A DNA stretch of 64,000 nt from positions 9,736,501 through 9,800,500 of the forward strand of contig OX637288.1 in the NCBI GenBank assembly GCA_951799445.1, written 5' to 3'. Source of the stretch: Pseudisothecium myosuroides. Its lineage: Eukaryota; Streptophyta; Bryopsida; Hypnales; Lembophyllaceae. The first letter of the stretch is position 1. Every line of letters begins with the position of its first letter. Shown one piece after another: positions 1-11,484 of the stretch. The notes under the pieces were generated by a model. That model worked only from the letters and a program-made list of their open reading frames with translations. It was not told the origin of the DNA and ran no database searches. The translations under genes and the position numbers were made by a program.

Positions 1-329
1 ATTCACGTACTCTTGTCAGTTTTGATTTGGACAAAGGAATCTAGAATCAGTCCCGAGGAGCTTGGGGAATGGGAATCACGTTCTCTTAGTTTGATCGAGC
101 GATGAGTAGGTGCAAATTGTTGGTTGTGTTGCGCTACCCGTCGTAAATTTTAAGAATTCTTGCACATGAGATGTTCGAAGTGTGACTCTTGTGAGGTTGT
201 TACTTATGCTCTCTTTTGGGTAGTTTTGAAACTTGGTTGTGGGGTATCGCTTCAGATTCCTGCATGTGCAGAGTTTTCTATGATTAACTTTAGTAGGGTA
301 TCACTCTAGAGAAATCCAATTAGCTCATA

Positions 330-530
330 GTACAACCATGGAATTTCGAAACTTGAGTATGGAATCCAAATAGTCCCGATAGTGTAACAATGGAATTTCG
401 AAGCTTCAGTATGGAATCCAAAGTAGTCCGTAGTGCATCCATGGAATTTCGAAGCTGGCTTAAGACTTATGGAATCCAAATAGTCCATACTGCGACCATG
501 GAATTTCGAAGCTTCAGGATGGAATTTCAG
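330..530 (+). repeat. Intronic minisatellite, about 4 units of 50-60 bp
   Basis: Units beginning CCATGGAATTTCGAA and containing TATGGAATCCAAATAGTCC repeat about four times inside intron 1 of germin-like copy 1. The paralogous intron at 8970-9040 keeps only about one degenerate unit, so the array expanded or contracted after the duplication. Confidence 0.8.
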
Positions 531-703
531 GCTCTATTCGATCTTACTCAAGTAGTGAAATTCCTGGGATGTACGATGGAATATTCTCCGTATATGGAAT
601 TTTTGGAATCCTCTCCTTGTTTTGGGCTCCCCTTGAGTGCACTTAAGCACTGATGTATATCCTCGGGTTCATAAACCTAACTCTGTGTTGTGCCTCCCCG
701 CAG

Positions 704-1167
704 TGTACCCGACCTCCGTGTCCGAGACGGGAGCCACCGCCGACTTGGCCTCCGTGCAACAAATGCCCGGCCTCAACACCATGGGCGTCAGCCACGCCCG
801 ACTCGACTTCGCCGTTGGCGGCGTCATCCCCCTCCACACCCACCCTCGCGCCTCGGAGACTCTCTTCGTAGTGAAAGGCTCCATCTACACAGGCTTCATC
901 AGCGACGACAACCAGCTGTTCGCCTCCGTTCTCGAAGTCGGCGACTTCACCGTCTTCCCGAAAGGCAGCCAGCACTTCCAGCTGAACGTGGGGAACGAAA
1001 CCGCCATCACGTTCAACACGCTGACGTCGCAAAGTCCCGGGTTCTTGTTCACGGCCAACCAGATCTTCGTGCCTAACATCACCAGTGCAGTGATTGAGAG
1101 GTCGTTCGGTGTGAATGGCACCACTGTGAAGGATTTGAAGAGCGGGATTCCTCGTTACTGGGGTTGA
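704..1167 (+). CDS. Germin-like protein, copy 1, exon 2 only (5' exon outside window)
   Basis: Germin-like proteins are secreted cupin glycoproteins of the cell wall that bind manganese; family members act as superoxide dismutase, oxalate oxidase or structural proteins. The exon begins after a CAG acceptor at 701-703 and ends in TGA at 1165-1167. It encodes the whole cupin barrel: germin box 1 with metal ligands HTH and E (PLHTHPRASE), box 2 with the fourth ligand (KGSQHF), and N-glycosylation sequons NET, NIT and NGT. It differs from copy 2 in only a few bases, one giving Val instead of Leu in ETLFVVKGS. The first exon (signal peptide and N-terminal Cys pair) must lie left of position 1. The enzymatic activity cannot be deduced from sequence. 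Confidence 0.92.
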
Positions 1168-1824
1168 GAAGAAAACACGCATGCATTCTTTGGAATCGGC
1201 ACCCGAAATTGTGCGTTCGGCATGGCAGCTTGCTAGTGGTGGGAATTAGTAAGTCAGTAGTTGAAGGGAAATTAATGTGATTCATCGATAGTTCTATGTG
1301 CACGAGCTGCACGGATTGTGACAGCGGTAGGTCTTGCTAGTATGATTTTTGCCATTTTCTGTCACTCTCTAGTTGAGTGACGATTCATGAACACGTCCCT
1401 CACCTGCACATGGTGGACGGGGATTCAACCAATAATGCAATAAATTATGATTCTTTTGCCTTCAACATCGAGCTCCGGGGGTGATCCTCCAGGGACGCCC
1501 AGCCTATATTAAATACTTTTTGCAGTAAGTAGAAGGCTGAAATTACACTGTCCCAACAACCCGCTTGAATTCCTCCCGGGACGAAGCTACTGAACTATAC
1601 AAGTTTTCATAGACTGCCGTACAAATTCTCAACCGAGCCACAAACGGCTTACTCAGATGGTTCCTTGTGCGATTAAAAGGAAAACTCTTTGAGGAATGGG
1701 TTTGAGGAATGTGGAAGGTCCACAATTGGGGAGTCTTAGTAGCATCAGTGAAGTTAAGTGAGTTGAGGGAAGCCACCTTGAGTTACTCACCCGCTTGGGC
1801 GAGCACAAGAATCTTCAATAAGTT

Positions 1825-2187
1825 CATTAGAGAAAAAATGAGCCCTCCGGAGGGCTGCTCCGGAGTGACATGCCAAACTATTAAAAAGCTTGACCTGTCA
1901 CTCCAGTACTGTCCTGCGGTGAGCAGACTGCTCGCCGAAATCGCGATTTTTAAATTTTTTTTAAATTTTTAAAATTTTAAAATTTTTTTAAAATTTTTTT
2001 TTTAAGATTAAAATTTAAAAAAAAAAAAAAATTACTAGTAATTTTCGGTTCCTGCGCCAGTTCTGCTGCAGTTTCTGCCGGGCGGAAATAGGGGAAAAAC
2101 TATTTTTTTGGCAAAAAAAAAGTAAATTTCAGGGTCCTCCGGAGGGCCATGGAGCAACCCTCCGGAGGGCTGATTTTTTCTCTAATG
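1825..2187. mobile_element. MITE-like element, CATTAGAG family, copy M1
   Basis: Inverted termini CATTAGAGAAAA / TTTTCTCTAATG enclose 363 bp. Subterminal copies of CCCTCCGGAGGGC sit at both ends, with an AT-rich centre. The same architecture recurs at 11934-12252 and 49969-50232. No coding capacity. Target duplication is not visible. Confidence 0.7.
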
Positions 2188-4594
2188 TGGTGGAATGCAT
2201 TTCTTCAACAACTCGTTAATTAGACTTCCCCTAGCCTATTTAATGTCTCAATGTGCTCCCCTAGATTATCGATGGCACTCATTTCTTTAAGATGAGAGAA
2301 ACAACATAAGATGAAAATTAGTCATCAATGGTTTCATGTTCATACATCTCTATTTCTTGATGTGTTACTCCAATGATTGATTTGATTGAAGATTTGAGTT
2401 TACATAGATTCAGTTTCACTAAATTTTCATATACACAAACTTTTAGGACATCAAAGTAAAAAACACAAGGTGGAAAAACAAGGGATGTCTTTATGTCAAT
2501 TATTTCTACAATTTGCCTTCCATTGGCCAATAAGCTTAGTTACAATTAACTTTTGGCACTTGCTATCTATTTCCAATTAAAAGCCCTAATTCTTCCTATA
2601 TACAAATGTGTACCACTTGAATCAAACAGGTGGAATCATGGAACAATTAAAACTTAGTAATTAAGGTATTTATATTAAAAAATCTTCCCTTCATAATTGC
2701 ATCTTTTATCAACACTTGTCCAAGATTAGAATGGAATGTTATGTGTGTAGATTTAGAATGCACTATTGCAATGGATATGGGGCGCTTTAGTGGGGAATAT
2801 GTATTGGCTTATTGACAAGAAACAAATGTGATTAATTCAACTAGGTTCAATACAAAGGTGGTTGCAAGAAAGATCTATTGTTTCTTGTAGCATTTTGGCA
2901 AAAATAGGGATTTTGATGGCTAGTACTATGAGTATTTTTTAGCGGAATGATCTCAAATTTTGAGAGGAAAAATCTACATCTAAAAATATTGTTGCAAGTA
3001 CTATAGACTACTTGCGAGTATAGAAACAATACTATGTGAAAAAAAAGTTAGTTTGTCATAGAAAGTAGATAAAAACAAGGTATAAATTAATAATAAGTAA
3101 AAAATTGGGAAAAAAATTGGCAATTTGTGAAGACTTGATGGTGATCATATTTCACCAAAAAAATAAGTTCAAAACCAACTTTGATGAGCAAAAATATGCA
3201 TGCTAGGAAGCCCTATTTGCACAAATGTAGAGGTCATAAAATAATGCATTTTTAGATGTTCTTTAGAAAGAAAATGCCCACCTATTGTAGAAATAGACCA
3301 TAGAAACTTGAGCTCTAGATGATCAATTTTGGATACTTATTAATACTAAAAAATCCTAAACCTCAAAGTAAGAAACTAATAAATCAAAATTGATTTTTTG
3401 AGTGTAAAATGTTTTTGTTATTTCTAAGAAGGGATATGATGACAATCATTGCAACCATCTTTAATAAAAAATTCAAGTTTATTAGGTTCATGCTTCAAAA
3501 GTTATTGTAGATGACAATTCCTCACTCTAAATGTGACAAAAAAAAAGGACCGGTCTACCTTGCAATCATACAAATTCAAACAAAATATAGAAAGTAGAGC
3601 AGATTAGTTACTCATCATTTCTTTGGTGAACTTGCAAGAAAATAAATTTCCTCACTAAATTTTGAGATAAAGGTGATTGCAAGAAACACTTCATATTTTG
3701 GGCTCAAAAACGTAATTTTCGGCCATAGGGCTGGTAATACTATTTGATACTACTAGTTTTATATCTCAGCAGCACCTTTGCAAATCTAAACCATCAATTC
3801 AACTCGCTTGCAAATCTAGACTATCAATTTAGTATTATGCAGCATTATTTAGTATTATAGACTGCTGCAAGGTACTACAAAAGACGTTGGGAGCAGAAAA
3901 TAGTAGAAAAGGGGTATGTGGACCTTTACGTTTTTTGTTATTAAAAAAATTTAAGGAAAAAATAAAAAAATCCGTTTTGCTAGAGAAGATTGCACTTGCA
4001 TTGCACTAAAAAATTCTTATAGGAATTTTTTCCCTCTTCATAGCCTTTGCACAAAGGAAGGTCACTTTACCCTCATGTACGCAACCGACATGTTGCTATT
4101 TTCATAAAAACTCATTGTCAATCCTTATAATGTAAAAAGACCTCCAACATGTTCGATTTGTTGCTTTGAAATTGCATTCATGAGTCAAAATAGGACTAAA
4201 AAACCCCTAAAATGGCCAAGGTAGACATCCAATTGGGGGCAGTTAAAAATAATAAAAAAATTTGAAAAAATTTGAAAAAATGTCTGCAACTACTTCATGT
4301 ACCTTCATTCCAAATTTCACACAAAACGGACTTATGATGCAAAAGTTATGAGCAAAAAACCACCCATTTGAGGGCAAGGGGAAAAAAAAATAGGACAAGT
4401 GTTTCTTGCAATCACCCATGAATACACTAAAAAATGTCCAAAAATGTATTTGAGTGTAGTCATGACTATTACATTTTTGTTGAATTTTGTTGGCAATTGA
4501 TAGTACATTCTTGATTTTCAAAGTTGAGTTTTTAAGATAACATTTTTTAGATATTGTGTGGACAATCTATGAATTTTCAAAGTGCTTACTTTAA
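2188..4594. other. Gene-free AT-rich stretch
   Basis: I see no plausible gene here. The sequence is AT-rich with homopolymer runs; short ORFs lack codon bias or recognisable motifs. Around 4205 the string CCCCTAAAATGGCCAAGG resembles the end of the TTAA element family, but no matching second end was found. Confidence 0.6.
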
Positions 4595-5418
4595 CCCCTA
4601 AAGGACCAAGGAGCCCACTTTGGGCTTTTTGAGACCTTGGGTAGTGTCTATTGACTTCATATTTTGGAATTATTGCATGATCTTTTTATGATGGATGCTA
4701 CTCATCATTATCTACATGTGAAGCTTTGTTTCATGTCATTTTGATAAACACTGCAATAGTTAGAAGAGTTTTTTTTAAATTTCAATGTCAAACTAGACAG
4801 CAAAAAGTATACTCTAAAAAAATATTCATTATTTTTTTGGAATTTTATAGATTAATACCTACTCAAATAAATTTGAACCATTCAATTCCAAATAATGAAG
4901 TAAAAGTTATGAGGAGTTATATTTTAAGGGCAATGAAGGTAGAACAAATATGTAAAGTCATCTTTGTTCTCACCATTGGGATTAAGAATTTTCAACTTCT
5001 TGTAAAAGTTATTAGCAAATTAGTTTTATTTCCATTCTATACTACCTTTCATTTTACAAAATTTTTAAAGATGAATATGAGAGTATTTTTGGTATATTTT
5101 CAACCCATTTTTTACATACAGACTAAAATGCACAAGTTATAGGACATAAATGTTTTTTTTTCTAAAAATGTTGAAAGACAAAACTTCACCTTTTGGAAGT
5201 ATAAGAAAAGCCTAAATTTTGAAGTTTAGGCACATTGAACTTGCAATTGGTGGGGATATTTGCTTTAAAAGTTTAGGACAATGTACTTGAACAAATCAAC
5301 TACAAGATCCTACAGTTGGATTTGCTAAAAAATAATTATTGATGAAAATTTTGACCTTGCTTTGGGGGTGAGTATTTTGAATCAATTTTGGGCTCTAAAC
5401 ACGATGATCCTCTAGGGG
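4595..5418. mobile_element. TTAA-flanked element, copy A (824 bp)
   Basis: Starts CCCCTAAAGGACCAAGG and ends GATCCTCTAGGGG, a good inverted match, with TTAA directly before (4591-4594) and after (5419-5422). No transposase. The AT-rich interior holds a 138-codon ORF (4726-5142) of low-complexity composition that I do not regard as a gene. Confidence 0.75.
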
Positions 5419-5422
5419 TTAA

Positions 5423-6172
5423 ATTGACCTAAAATTGACCTTAGGCTCTAATTAGAAGGCTTAAGTTTTAAACAAGAATCTAGATATGGCACTTCTATAG
5501 GGGTGAAATTAGGCATATTTACCTTCTGATATTGAATTTGAAGCAAATAAATGGCATTAATTCAATAAAATATTTTAAAAAATTCACAATTTTCACAATT
5601 TAATTAATTTTCAATTGATAAATTTCAATAAACTTCAAATCTTTATTGAATCCAATCATGAAGCTTAATAGGACTATGAATTCTTTTGAAGCTTGAATAC
5701 ATACATTGAGAGTGGTGATCAATTGACTCATTCAATCCATCATGTGAGCTATTGTACACAATAGATAAACAATATGTACGAGATAGCCCGTACGTTGAGC
5801 AACGGATCAAATGACGAATTGGTTATCAAGCATAATCCTCTCTTGTAATTACACCAAATCATGACCATTTAGGCTTGAAGATCAAGAACTCTCTCACAAG
5901 GTGAACGGAAGATGGAGTTACAACTTACCATACATGTGGCATTGAATGTAAGAGGACAAGGTTTACTAAACAATATGACAAGAAATTATAAGTGAAGGCG
6001 CAAGAGTCTTGGAGGATATTATTTCTCATAACAAATTTTTACTTTCACATTACTAGATATAACTGCAACAATTTAATGGTTGGATCTTGATTAGCCACAT
6101 TCCTTCAAAAATCTCAAAAAATAGGTTTACAGAGGGTTGACGGTTTATACTTTATATAAAAACAACAACATA
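5423..6172. other. Gene-free interval
   Basis: AT-rich intergenic DNA with no supported gene. A stretch near 6010-6110 weakly resembles sequences near 15680 and 42040 and is probably a decayed dispersed repeat. Confidence 0.5.
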
Positions 6173-6362
6173 CAGTAGAACCTCTCTAAATTGATAGGTC
6201 CCGAACCGGTCTGACAAATTGGTTTATAGAAGTTTATTAGCTTGTGGAGGGTCATTTTTAGTCACATCCTTCATTATGTGGCCCAATCCGGGACCGGTTT
6301 AACAAGATTGGTTTACGGAGGTTTATCTGCTTATAGAGGTTCGACTTAGGGAGGTTCTACTG
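6173..6362. mobile_element. Pogo/Lemi-like MITE with TA target duplication
   Basis: Ends CAGTAGAACCTC and GAGGTTCTACTG form a 12-bp perfect inverted repeat with TA on both sides (6171-6172, 6363-6364). The terminus matches the known end of plant Tc1/pogo-class Lemi elements and MITEs. Two subterminal direct repeats around ATTGGTTTA are visible. The 190-bp length and lack of ORF make it non-autonomous. Confidence 0.85.
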
Positions 6363-6754
6363 TATAGTCGGGTACAAGAACCTTACGAATTTTTGCATCC
6401 TGTTGAGATTAGGTCAACTTTGGGACACCCATGTGCACTCAAAAATGAACGAAATTTTGAATTTTGAATTGTGTTCGAATCACAAGGAAGTCTACTTTAT
6501 CATCATTACAAATACACATATGTAATTGAAAATCATACTAAGAGTTTGATGTTTTCTATACACTATGTACTATCTAGTATTGCCAACATTCTTGAAAGTT
6601 ACAACTTGTATTCAATGGTGCATATAAGAAATGAACCTTCACAATTGCTTAAGAGATACTTGAAAACATATCACTTGAATTGCTTGTGTGATTTCTTACT
6701 TGTTCTTCACTCCATTGCAAAGAAACTTTGACTATCATCCAAAGGTTCTCTATG

Positions 6755-6990
6755 AAATGGTAGATAGTGTATAAAAGAAATTCAAGTTGTTGTATGATTT
6801 GAATTTATTTTTTTTCACTTGTTATGAAGTTGAAGTGCACTTCATTGCAATTCCAACGCAATTTGCGATTCCAAAATCGGTTCATTTTTGAGCATGCTAG
6901 AGCTTCCCAAAGTTGATGAACTTTCTAGAAAAAACTGACTGGAAAATTCGTAAGGAAGTTCCTCAACCCGACTGTACATGTCTCTCTTCA
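6755..6990 (+). repeat. Dispersed repeat paired with 16528-16760
   Basis: Shares GATAGTGTATA, TTGTTGTATGATTT and a following region (GATGAACTTTCT, CTGTACATGT) with 16528-16760, which lies just downstream of the decayed Tc1/mariner transposase. It may be the 3' end of a related, deleted element. Confidence 0.5.
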
Positions 6991-8259
6991 TCCAATGAGA
7001 GACCAAGTGGACGGTGCCCCCAATCCTGCGTTTTCGCCCCTCTGGCCCTTCGTGAGACTGGTTCAACGTCCTGCGACTCAAATAGGGTCCATTGACGTTC
7101 CGTACGTCAACAATACCGACATTCCCTCCCCTCCAATTCAGTGAAGAGTTCCTCACTCGGAAATTCTAATCAAAACCCGAGAGTACTGCACGTGCTGACC
7201 ACAGCAATTTCCACGAGCATGAAAATGACACAAACGTTAACTACATTATACTCCTGTTCACACTCCATGTGTCACCTTCGGAAGTATCAAATCTCTCCGT
7301 CATTCTAATTGAATATGCAAATCCGGTGGCTTTCTCACTCGCTTCCTCTGCACCACCCACTGAACCTGCCAACCCAGGACTCCGACAGACAAGTCGATGC
7401 ATACCGCCAAGCTAACGGCAGTGTGCTTGTTTTGACAATCAACAATGGAAGTAGAAAGATCTAAAACCTTTCACTTCATGCTTGTCTGAAGGGCACTGCA
7501 AAGTTCTAAAAGGTGGTTCATGAATGATTTTCCAGATCTATGTAGAAATGAAGAATACACTTATTGGTCCAAAAATCAAATCGTTTTTGCCAAAGTATCT
7601 TGGTGATAAGTCTCATCCTTTAAGAATTGAGTTAATGTACATGAATAGATGTACATGGATAGAGTCAAAATTATTATTAGAGGTCATGTTTTACTTGTGG
7701 ACAAATCAAAATCAATTCTTTGTATATGTAGATTATTTTGAATTTTTTGTACTTATTTTGTGAATTTCCAAAGTAAGACTTGAAGAAACTTTAACCCTAT
7801 AACTACGTTGTAGCCAAAAAGTGGTCGGTGCATGACTTTCTACGATCACTATATAAATGAAGAATGCACCTATTGGTTCAAAAATCAAATCATTTTTGAG
7901 TGACTACCTTCGTCAGCGTCCTTCCAAGGTTAAAGTGTCTTACTGGTGCATGATTGAAAAAGAACCAAAACCATTCATTGTAGCTCCATGTGCAAAGTTG
8001 TAGACCTTTCACAACAATACTAGTTTGATATTGATATTGACGCTCACACTTCAGTAGAACCCTTGTTATCAAAAATGGGGGTGGTTAGCCTTTTCAGCTT
8101 GCACGAAACAGTATTTTCGACGAAGTCAACCGAGAATGGAGTGAGAAGCACGGAGCACAACATTCGGTTCAACTTCCGTGCAGTCGACATACTTTCATGT
8201 CCTGGAACCTGCTGCAGCTTCGACATGCCGCGGTTTAATGCTAGCTGATGAGAAGAGGA
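6991..8259. other. Intergenic region upstream of germin-like copy 2
   Basis: No gene recognised. Segments at about 7525-7620 and 7840-7925 share GAAATGAAGAATRCAC and CTATTGGTYCAAAAATCAAAT with each other and with 24600-24680 and 51470-51540, marking another decayed dispersed repeat. Short ORFs around 6842-7156 and 8044-8248 show no family signature. Confidence 0.45.
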
Positions 8260-8433
8260 ACCTAGCTTCCATGGGGAATAAATAGCTCATCATACAGCCA
8301 CAATTAACCAAACCTTAGTCATTCACAACATCGAGTATATTGTGCACTACTACTGAAGCTAGCTCTTGGATTGAACACAGCTTCTGAGTTTGGGATTCGT
8401 AGTGTTGCTTCAATTGCACCTGTGTTACTAGCT
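8260..8433 (+). promoter_or_regulatory. Putative core promoter and 5' UTR of germin-like copy 2
   Basis: A TATA-like AATAAATAG at about 8276 lies about 155 bp upstream of the first in-frame ATG (8434). Initiation roughly 30 bp downstream would give a 5' UTR of about 125 bp. This is inferred from position only. Confidence 0.3.
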
Positions 8434-9675
8434 ATGGCCGCCATGTACTGGCTTGTGATCGCCTGCGCATTTCTGGGCGCTCTGCAGGTTGCGAATGCTG
8501 CGGATCCCGACCCCCTGCAGGACTACTGCGTGGCGGATCTGACGTCCACGGTGGTGGTGAATGGGTTCCCGTGCAAACCCCGGGACACTGTCACCGCCAA
8601 GGACTTCACGTACACCGGATTCCGCAAACCTTGTAAGCTCCATGCCAATTCATATATATTCACGTACTCTTGTCAGTTTTGATTTGGACAATGGAATCTA
8701 GAAATCAGTCCCGAGGAGCTTGGGGAATGGAATCACGTTCTCTTAGTTTGATCGAGCAATGATCGAGTAGGTGCAAATTCTTGGTTGTATTTCGCTACCC
8801 GTCGTAAATTTTTAGGAATCTTGTGAGATTTTCGAACTGTTATGCTGCCTATGGGGCAGTCTTGAAATTTGGTTGTGGGATATCGCTTCAGATTCTATTC
8901 GCTTGTGCAGTGGTTCTATGGTTAATTTTAGTAGGGTATCACTCCTGAGAGATTCAATTAGTTCATAGTACTGTACAACCATGTAATTTCGAAACTTGAG
9001 TATGGATCCGAGAATGGAATCCAAATTTCGAATTTCAGGCTCTATTCGATCTTACTCAAGTAGTGAAATTCCTGGGATGTACGATGGAATATTCTCCGTA
9101 TATGGAATTTTTGGAATCCTCTCCTTGTTTTGGGCTCCCCTTGAGTGCACTTAAGCACTGATGTATATCCTCGGGTTCATAAACCTAACTCTGTGTTGTG
9201 CCTCCCCGCAGTGTACCCGACCTCCGTGTCCGAGACGGGAGCCACCGCCGACCTGGCCTCCGTGCAACAAATGCCCGGCCTCAACACCATGGGCGTCAGC
9301 CACGCCCGACTCGACTTCGCCGTTGGCGGCGTCATCCCCCTCCACACACACCCTCGCGCCTCGGAGACTCTCTTCGTGTTGAAAGGCTCCATCTACACAG
9401 GCTTCATCAGCGACGACAACCAGCTGTTCGCCTCCGTTCTCGAAGTCGGCGACTTCACCGTCTTCCCGAAAGGCAGCCAGCACTTCCAGCTGAACGTGGG
9501 GAACGAAACCGCCATCACGTTCAACACGCTGACGTCGCAAAGTCCCGGGTTCTTGTTCACGGCCAACCAGATCTTCGTGCCTAACATCACCAGTGCAGTG
9601 ATTGAGAGGTCGTTCGGTGTGAATGGCACCACTGTGAAGGATTTGAAGAGCGGGATTCCGAGGTACTGGGGTTGA
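8434..9675 (+). CDS. Germin-like protein, copy 2, complete two-exon gene
   Basis: Exons 8434-8632 and 9212-9675 join in frame through GT (8633) and CAG (9209-9211), giving 220 aa, the usual germin-like length. Residues 1-22 are a signal peptide ending ANA; Cys32 and Cys47 match the conserved N-terminal disulfide; the cupin ligands are His111, His113, Glu118 (box 1) and His157 (box 2); sequons occur at Asn164 and nearby. The product is expected to be an apoplastic manganese-binding cupin, perhaps superoxide-dismutase-like; activity is not determinable here. ATG 8434 is the first in-frame ATG and opens the hydrophobic leader. The intron contains one remnant of the minisatellite found in copy 1. 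The coding sequence is visibly GC-richer than its surroundings. Confidence 0.93.
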
Positions 9676-9872
9676 GAAGAAAACACGCATGCATTCTTTG
9701 GAATCGGCACCCGACTTGGCGTCCCGAATTGGCACATTCTGGGCAGCTTGGTAGCGGTGGAAATTAGTAGGTGAGTAGTTGAAGGGAAATTAATGTGATT
9801 CATTGATAGTTCTATTTATGTACACGAGCTGCACGGATTGTGACAGCGCTAGCTCTTGCTAGTTAGCTAGTA

Positions 9873-10771
9873 CTCCCTCTGTCTCGAAATAAATCCGGGA
9901 TTTCCTGAGAAACGCTGGATTATTGCGTAAGTTGCTCCTATTTGGTTGGGAATGCATAGTTCTTGTAGCTTTTAGTTAGCTCCAGTAGGCCTAAAAGTTT
10001 CAAACCCTAACGTGAAGCGGACCATGTTCAAAAAACACTGCGAAATTGAGAATTTCCTTGTTTTTTTCAGCTGGCTCCGGTGAAACGAATTCCGGTTGTC
10101 CTGCGACCGACTCCCGTGAAATTTACTTCCTCGTGGTACTCTCCTTTCGGCATCGATAAGTCCAGTTAACTTCGATTAGCTCCGTCAGTGAATTGTGATG
10201 ACCAAAGTCCACATTTTCCGATCCTTTCTGTGCAGTTCTTTTTCAATCAGGTTCGATCACTCTGTGGTTCTTGTTCAATCAAGTTCGATGAGGTTCCAAT
10301 CTCACCTGTAATTGCTCTAAGGTTCCAATCTCACCTGTGATCGCACTAAGGTTCCAATCTCACCAGTAATCACACTGAGGTTCTAATTCGATCAGGTTCT
10401 AATCTCCCACAGCAATCTCGCTGTAATTGCAGTTTCATCTAAGTACTACTCTCCAATTTGTGTACAGAAAACACCTAATCAAAGTGGTGTAGAACACCTG
10501 TAATCGCACCTGTGCGAAATTAGAACCTCATCAAACCTGATCGATTAGTAGAAACAGCGATTAGAGTCCTAGAGTCACTGCGACCAGAATGTGGGATTCA
10601 GTGCGATTAGGCTTTGGGATTAAGGGTGTTTGATTCTTGCGATTCAAGTGTCATAAATCCGGTGATTCAAGTTCTGTCAATCTGACAATTTCCATGAACA
10701 ATTGAAACACCGAATTTAATTTGAGACAAACAAATTTAGAAAGTCCGGGATTTATTTTGAGACAGAGGGAG
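9873..10771. mobile_element. Stowaway-like (Tc1/mariner-type) element, 899 bp
   Basis: Termini CTCCCTCTGTCTC and GAGACAGAGGGAG are inverted repeats extending imperfectly to about 30 bp, flanked by TA (9871-9872, 10772-10773). The paralogous site in copy 1 (near 1339-1341, GCTAGTATGATTTTT) is empty and has a single TA. The ends match the CTCCCTC(C/T)GT type known from Stowaway/mariner MITEs. At 899 bp it is long for a MITE, but no transposase ORF is present. Confidence 0.9.
10290..10400 (+). repeat. Short tandem array, about 32-bp period
   Basis: GAGGTTCCAATCTCACC recurs about three to four times with spacers such as TGTAATTGCTCTAA, inside the Stowaway-like element. Confidence 0.7.
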
Positions 10772-11484
10772 TATGATTTTTGCCAGTTTAGGTCATTCTC
10801 TAGTTGACTGACGATTCATGAATACGTCCCTCACCTGGACATGGTGGACGGGGATTCAACTAATATTGCAATAAATTATGATTCTTTTGCCTTCAAAATC
10901 GAGCTCCGGGGTTGATCCTCCAGGGACGCCCAGCCTGTGCTTTTGGCAGTGAGTAGGAGGCCGAAATTGCACTGTCCCTACAACCCGCTTGAATTCCTCG
11001 ATTTCGGAGGACGAAGCTTCTAGTATAAGTTTTCCGGACGAATTCGTAACCGAACCACAAAGGGCTTATTCTGGTTCGTTGTGCGATAATGGACAAGGTA
11101 ATATAATTGCAAAGCAGGCCGGAATCCCAAGTACACAACTCTCATATTATACAAAGGAATCATTGGCACTAAAATGGCTCAAAGAACGGCTTTTGTAGAA
11201 ATTATATCAAATTAAAAGAACTTGAAAGGTACTGTAGGTGAAGACCGAATTAAAAAAAAATGAGATGCTAAAAAATGTTGGGTTGCATATTTATTAAAAA
11301 AATCCTTCACAATATACATGAAGTATTGAAACACCTATGCTTAATTTTTTTAAATCCATACAAATTGTTCCCTCCAACTAAAATTAAAATTCATTCACAA
11401 TATTTTACTTATAAATTAAAAATCTTAAATTTTTATTGAAAAGATCCAAAAGTTGGATAGCTTGGCCTATGATAGATGTATTAA

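Larger units (their letters stand above)
1..1678. repeat. Segmental tandem duplication, copy 1 (germin-like locus)
   Basis: The first 1.68 kb matches 8658-11094 in the same orientation, beginning inside intron 1 of the germin-like gene (position 1 equals 8658), through exon 2, and on into the 3' flank until about 1678/11094. Exons are almost identical; the flank diverges gradually and the second copy has an 899-bp insertion. The repeat unit is about 8.7 kb if the missing first exon lies just left of the window. Confidence 0.9.
8658..11094. repeat. Segmental tandem duplication, copy 2
   Basis: Direct-repeat partner of 1-1678. The length excess is explained mainly by the 899-bp insertion 9873-10771, partly offset by a shorter intron minisatellite. 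Downstream similarity fades around 11094. Confidence 0.9.

Noticed and set aside
390..653. 87-codon ORF
   Set aside because: Produced by the intronic minisatellite of the germin gene.
643..1182. Long minus- and plus-strand ORFs overlapping germin exon 2 (also 9151-9735)
   Set aside because: They are antisense or out-of-frame shadows of a GC-rich coding exon with clear cupin motifs in the chosen frame.
4726..5142. 138-codon ORF inside TTAA element A
   Set aside because: Low-complexity Phe/Ile/Lys composition typical of AT-rich noncoding DNA; not conserved as a frame in sister copies.
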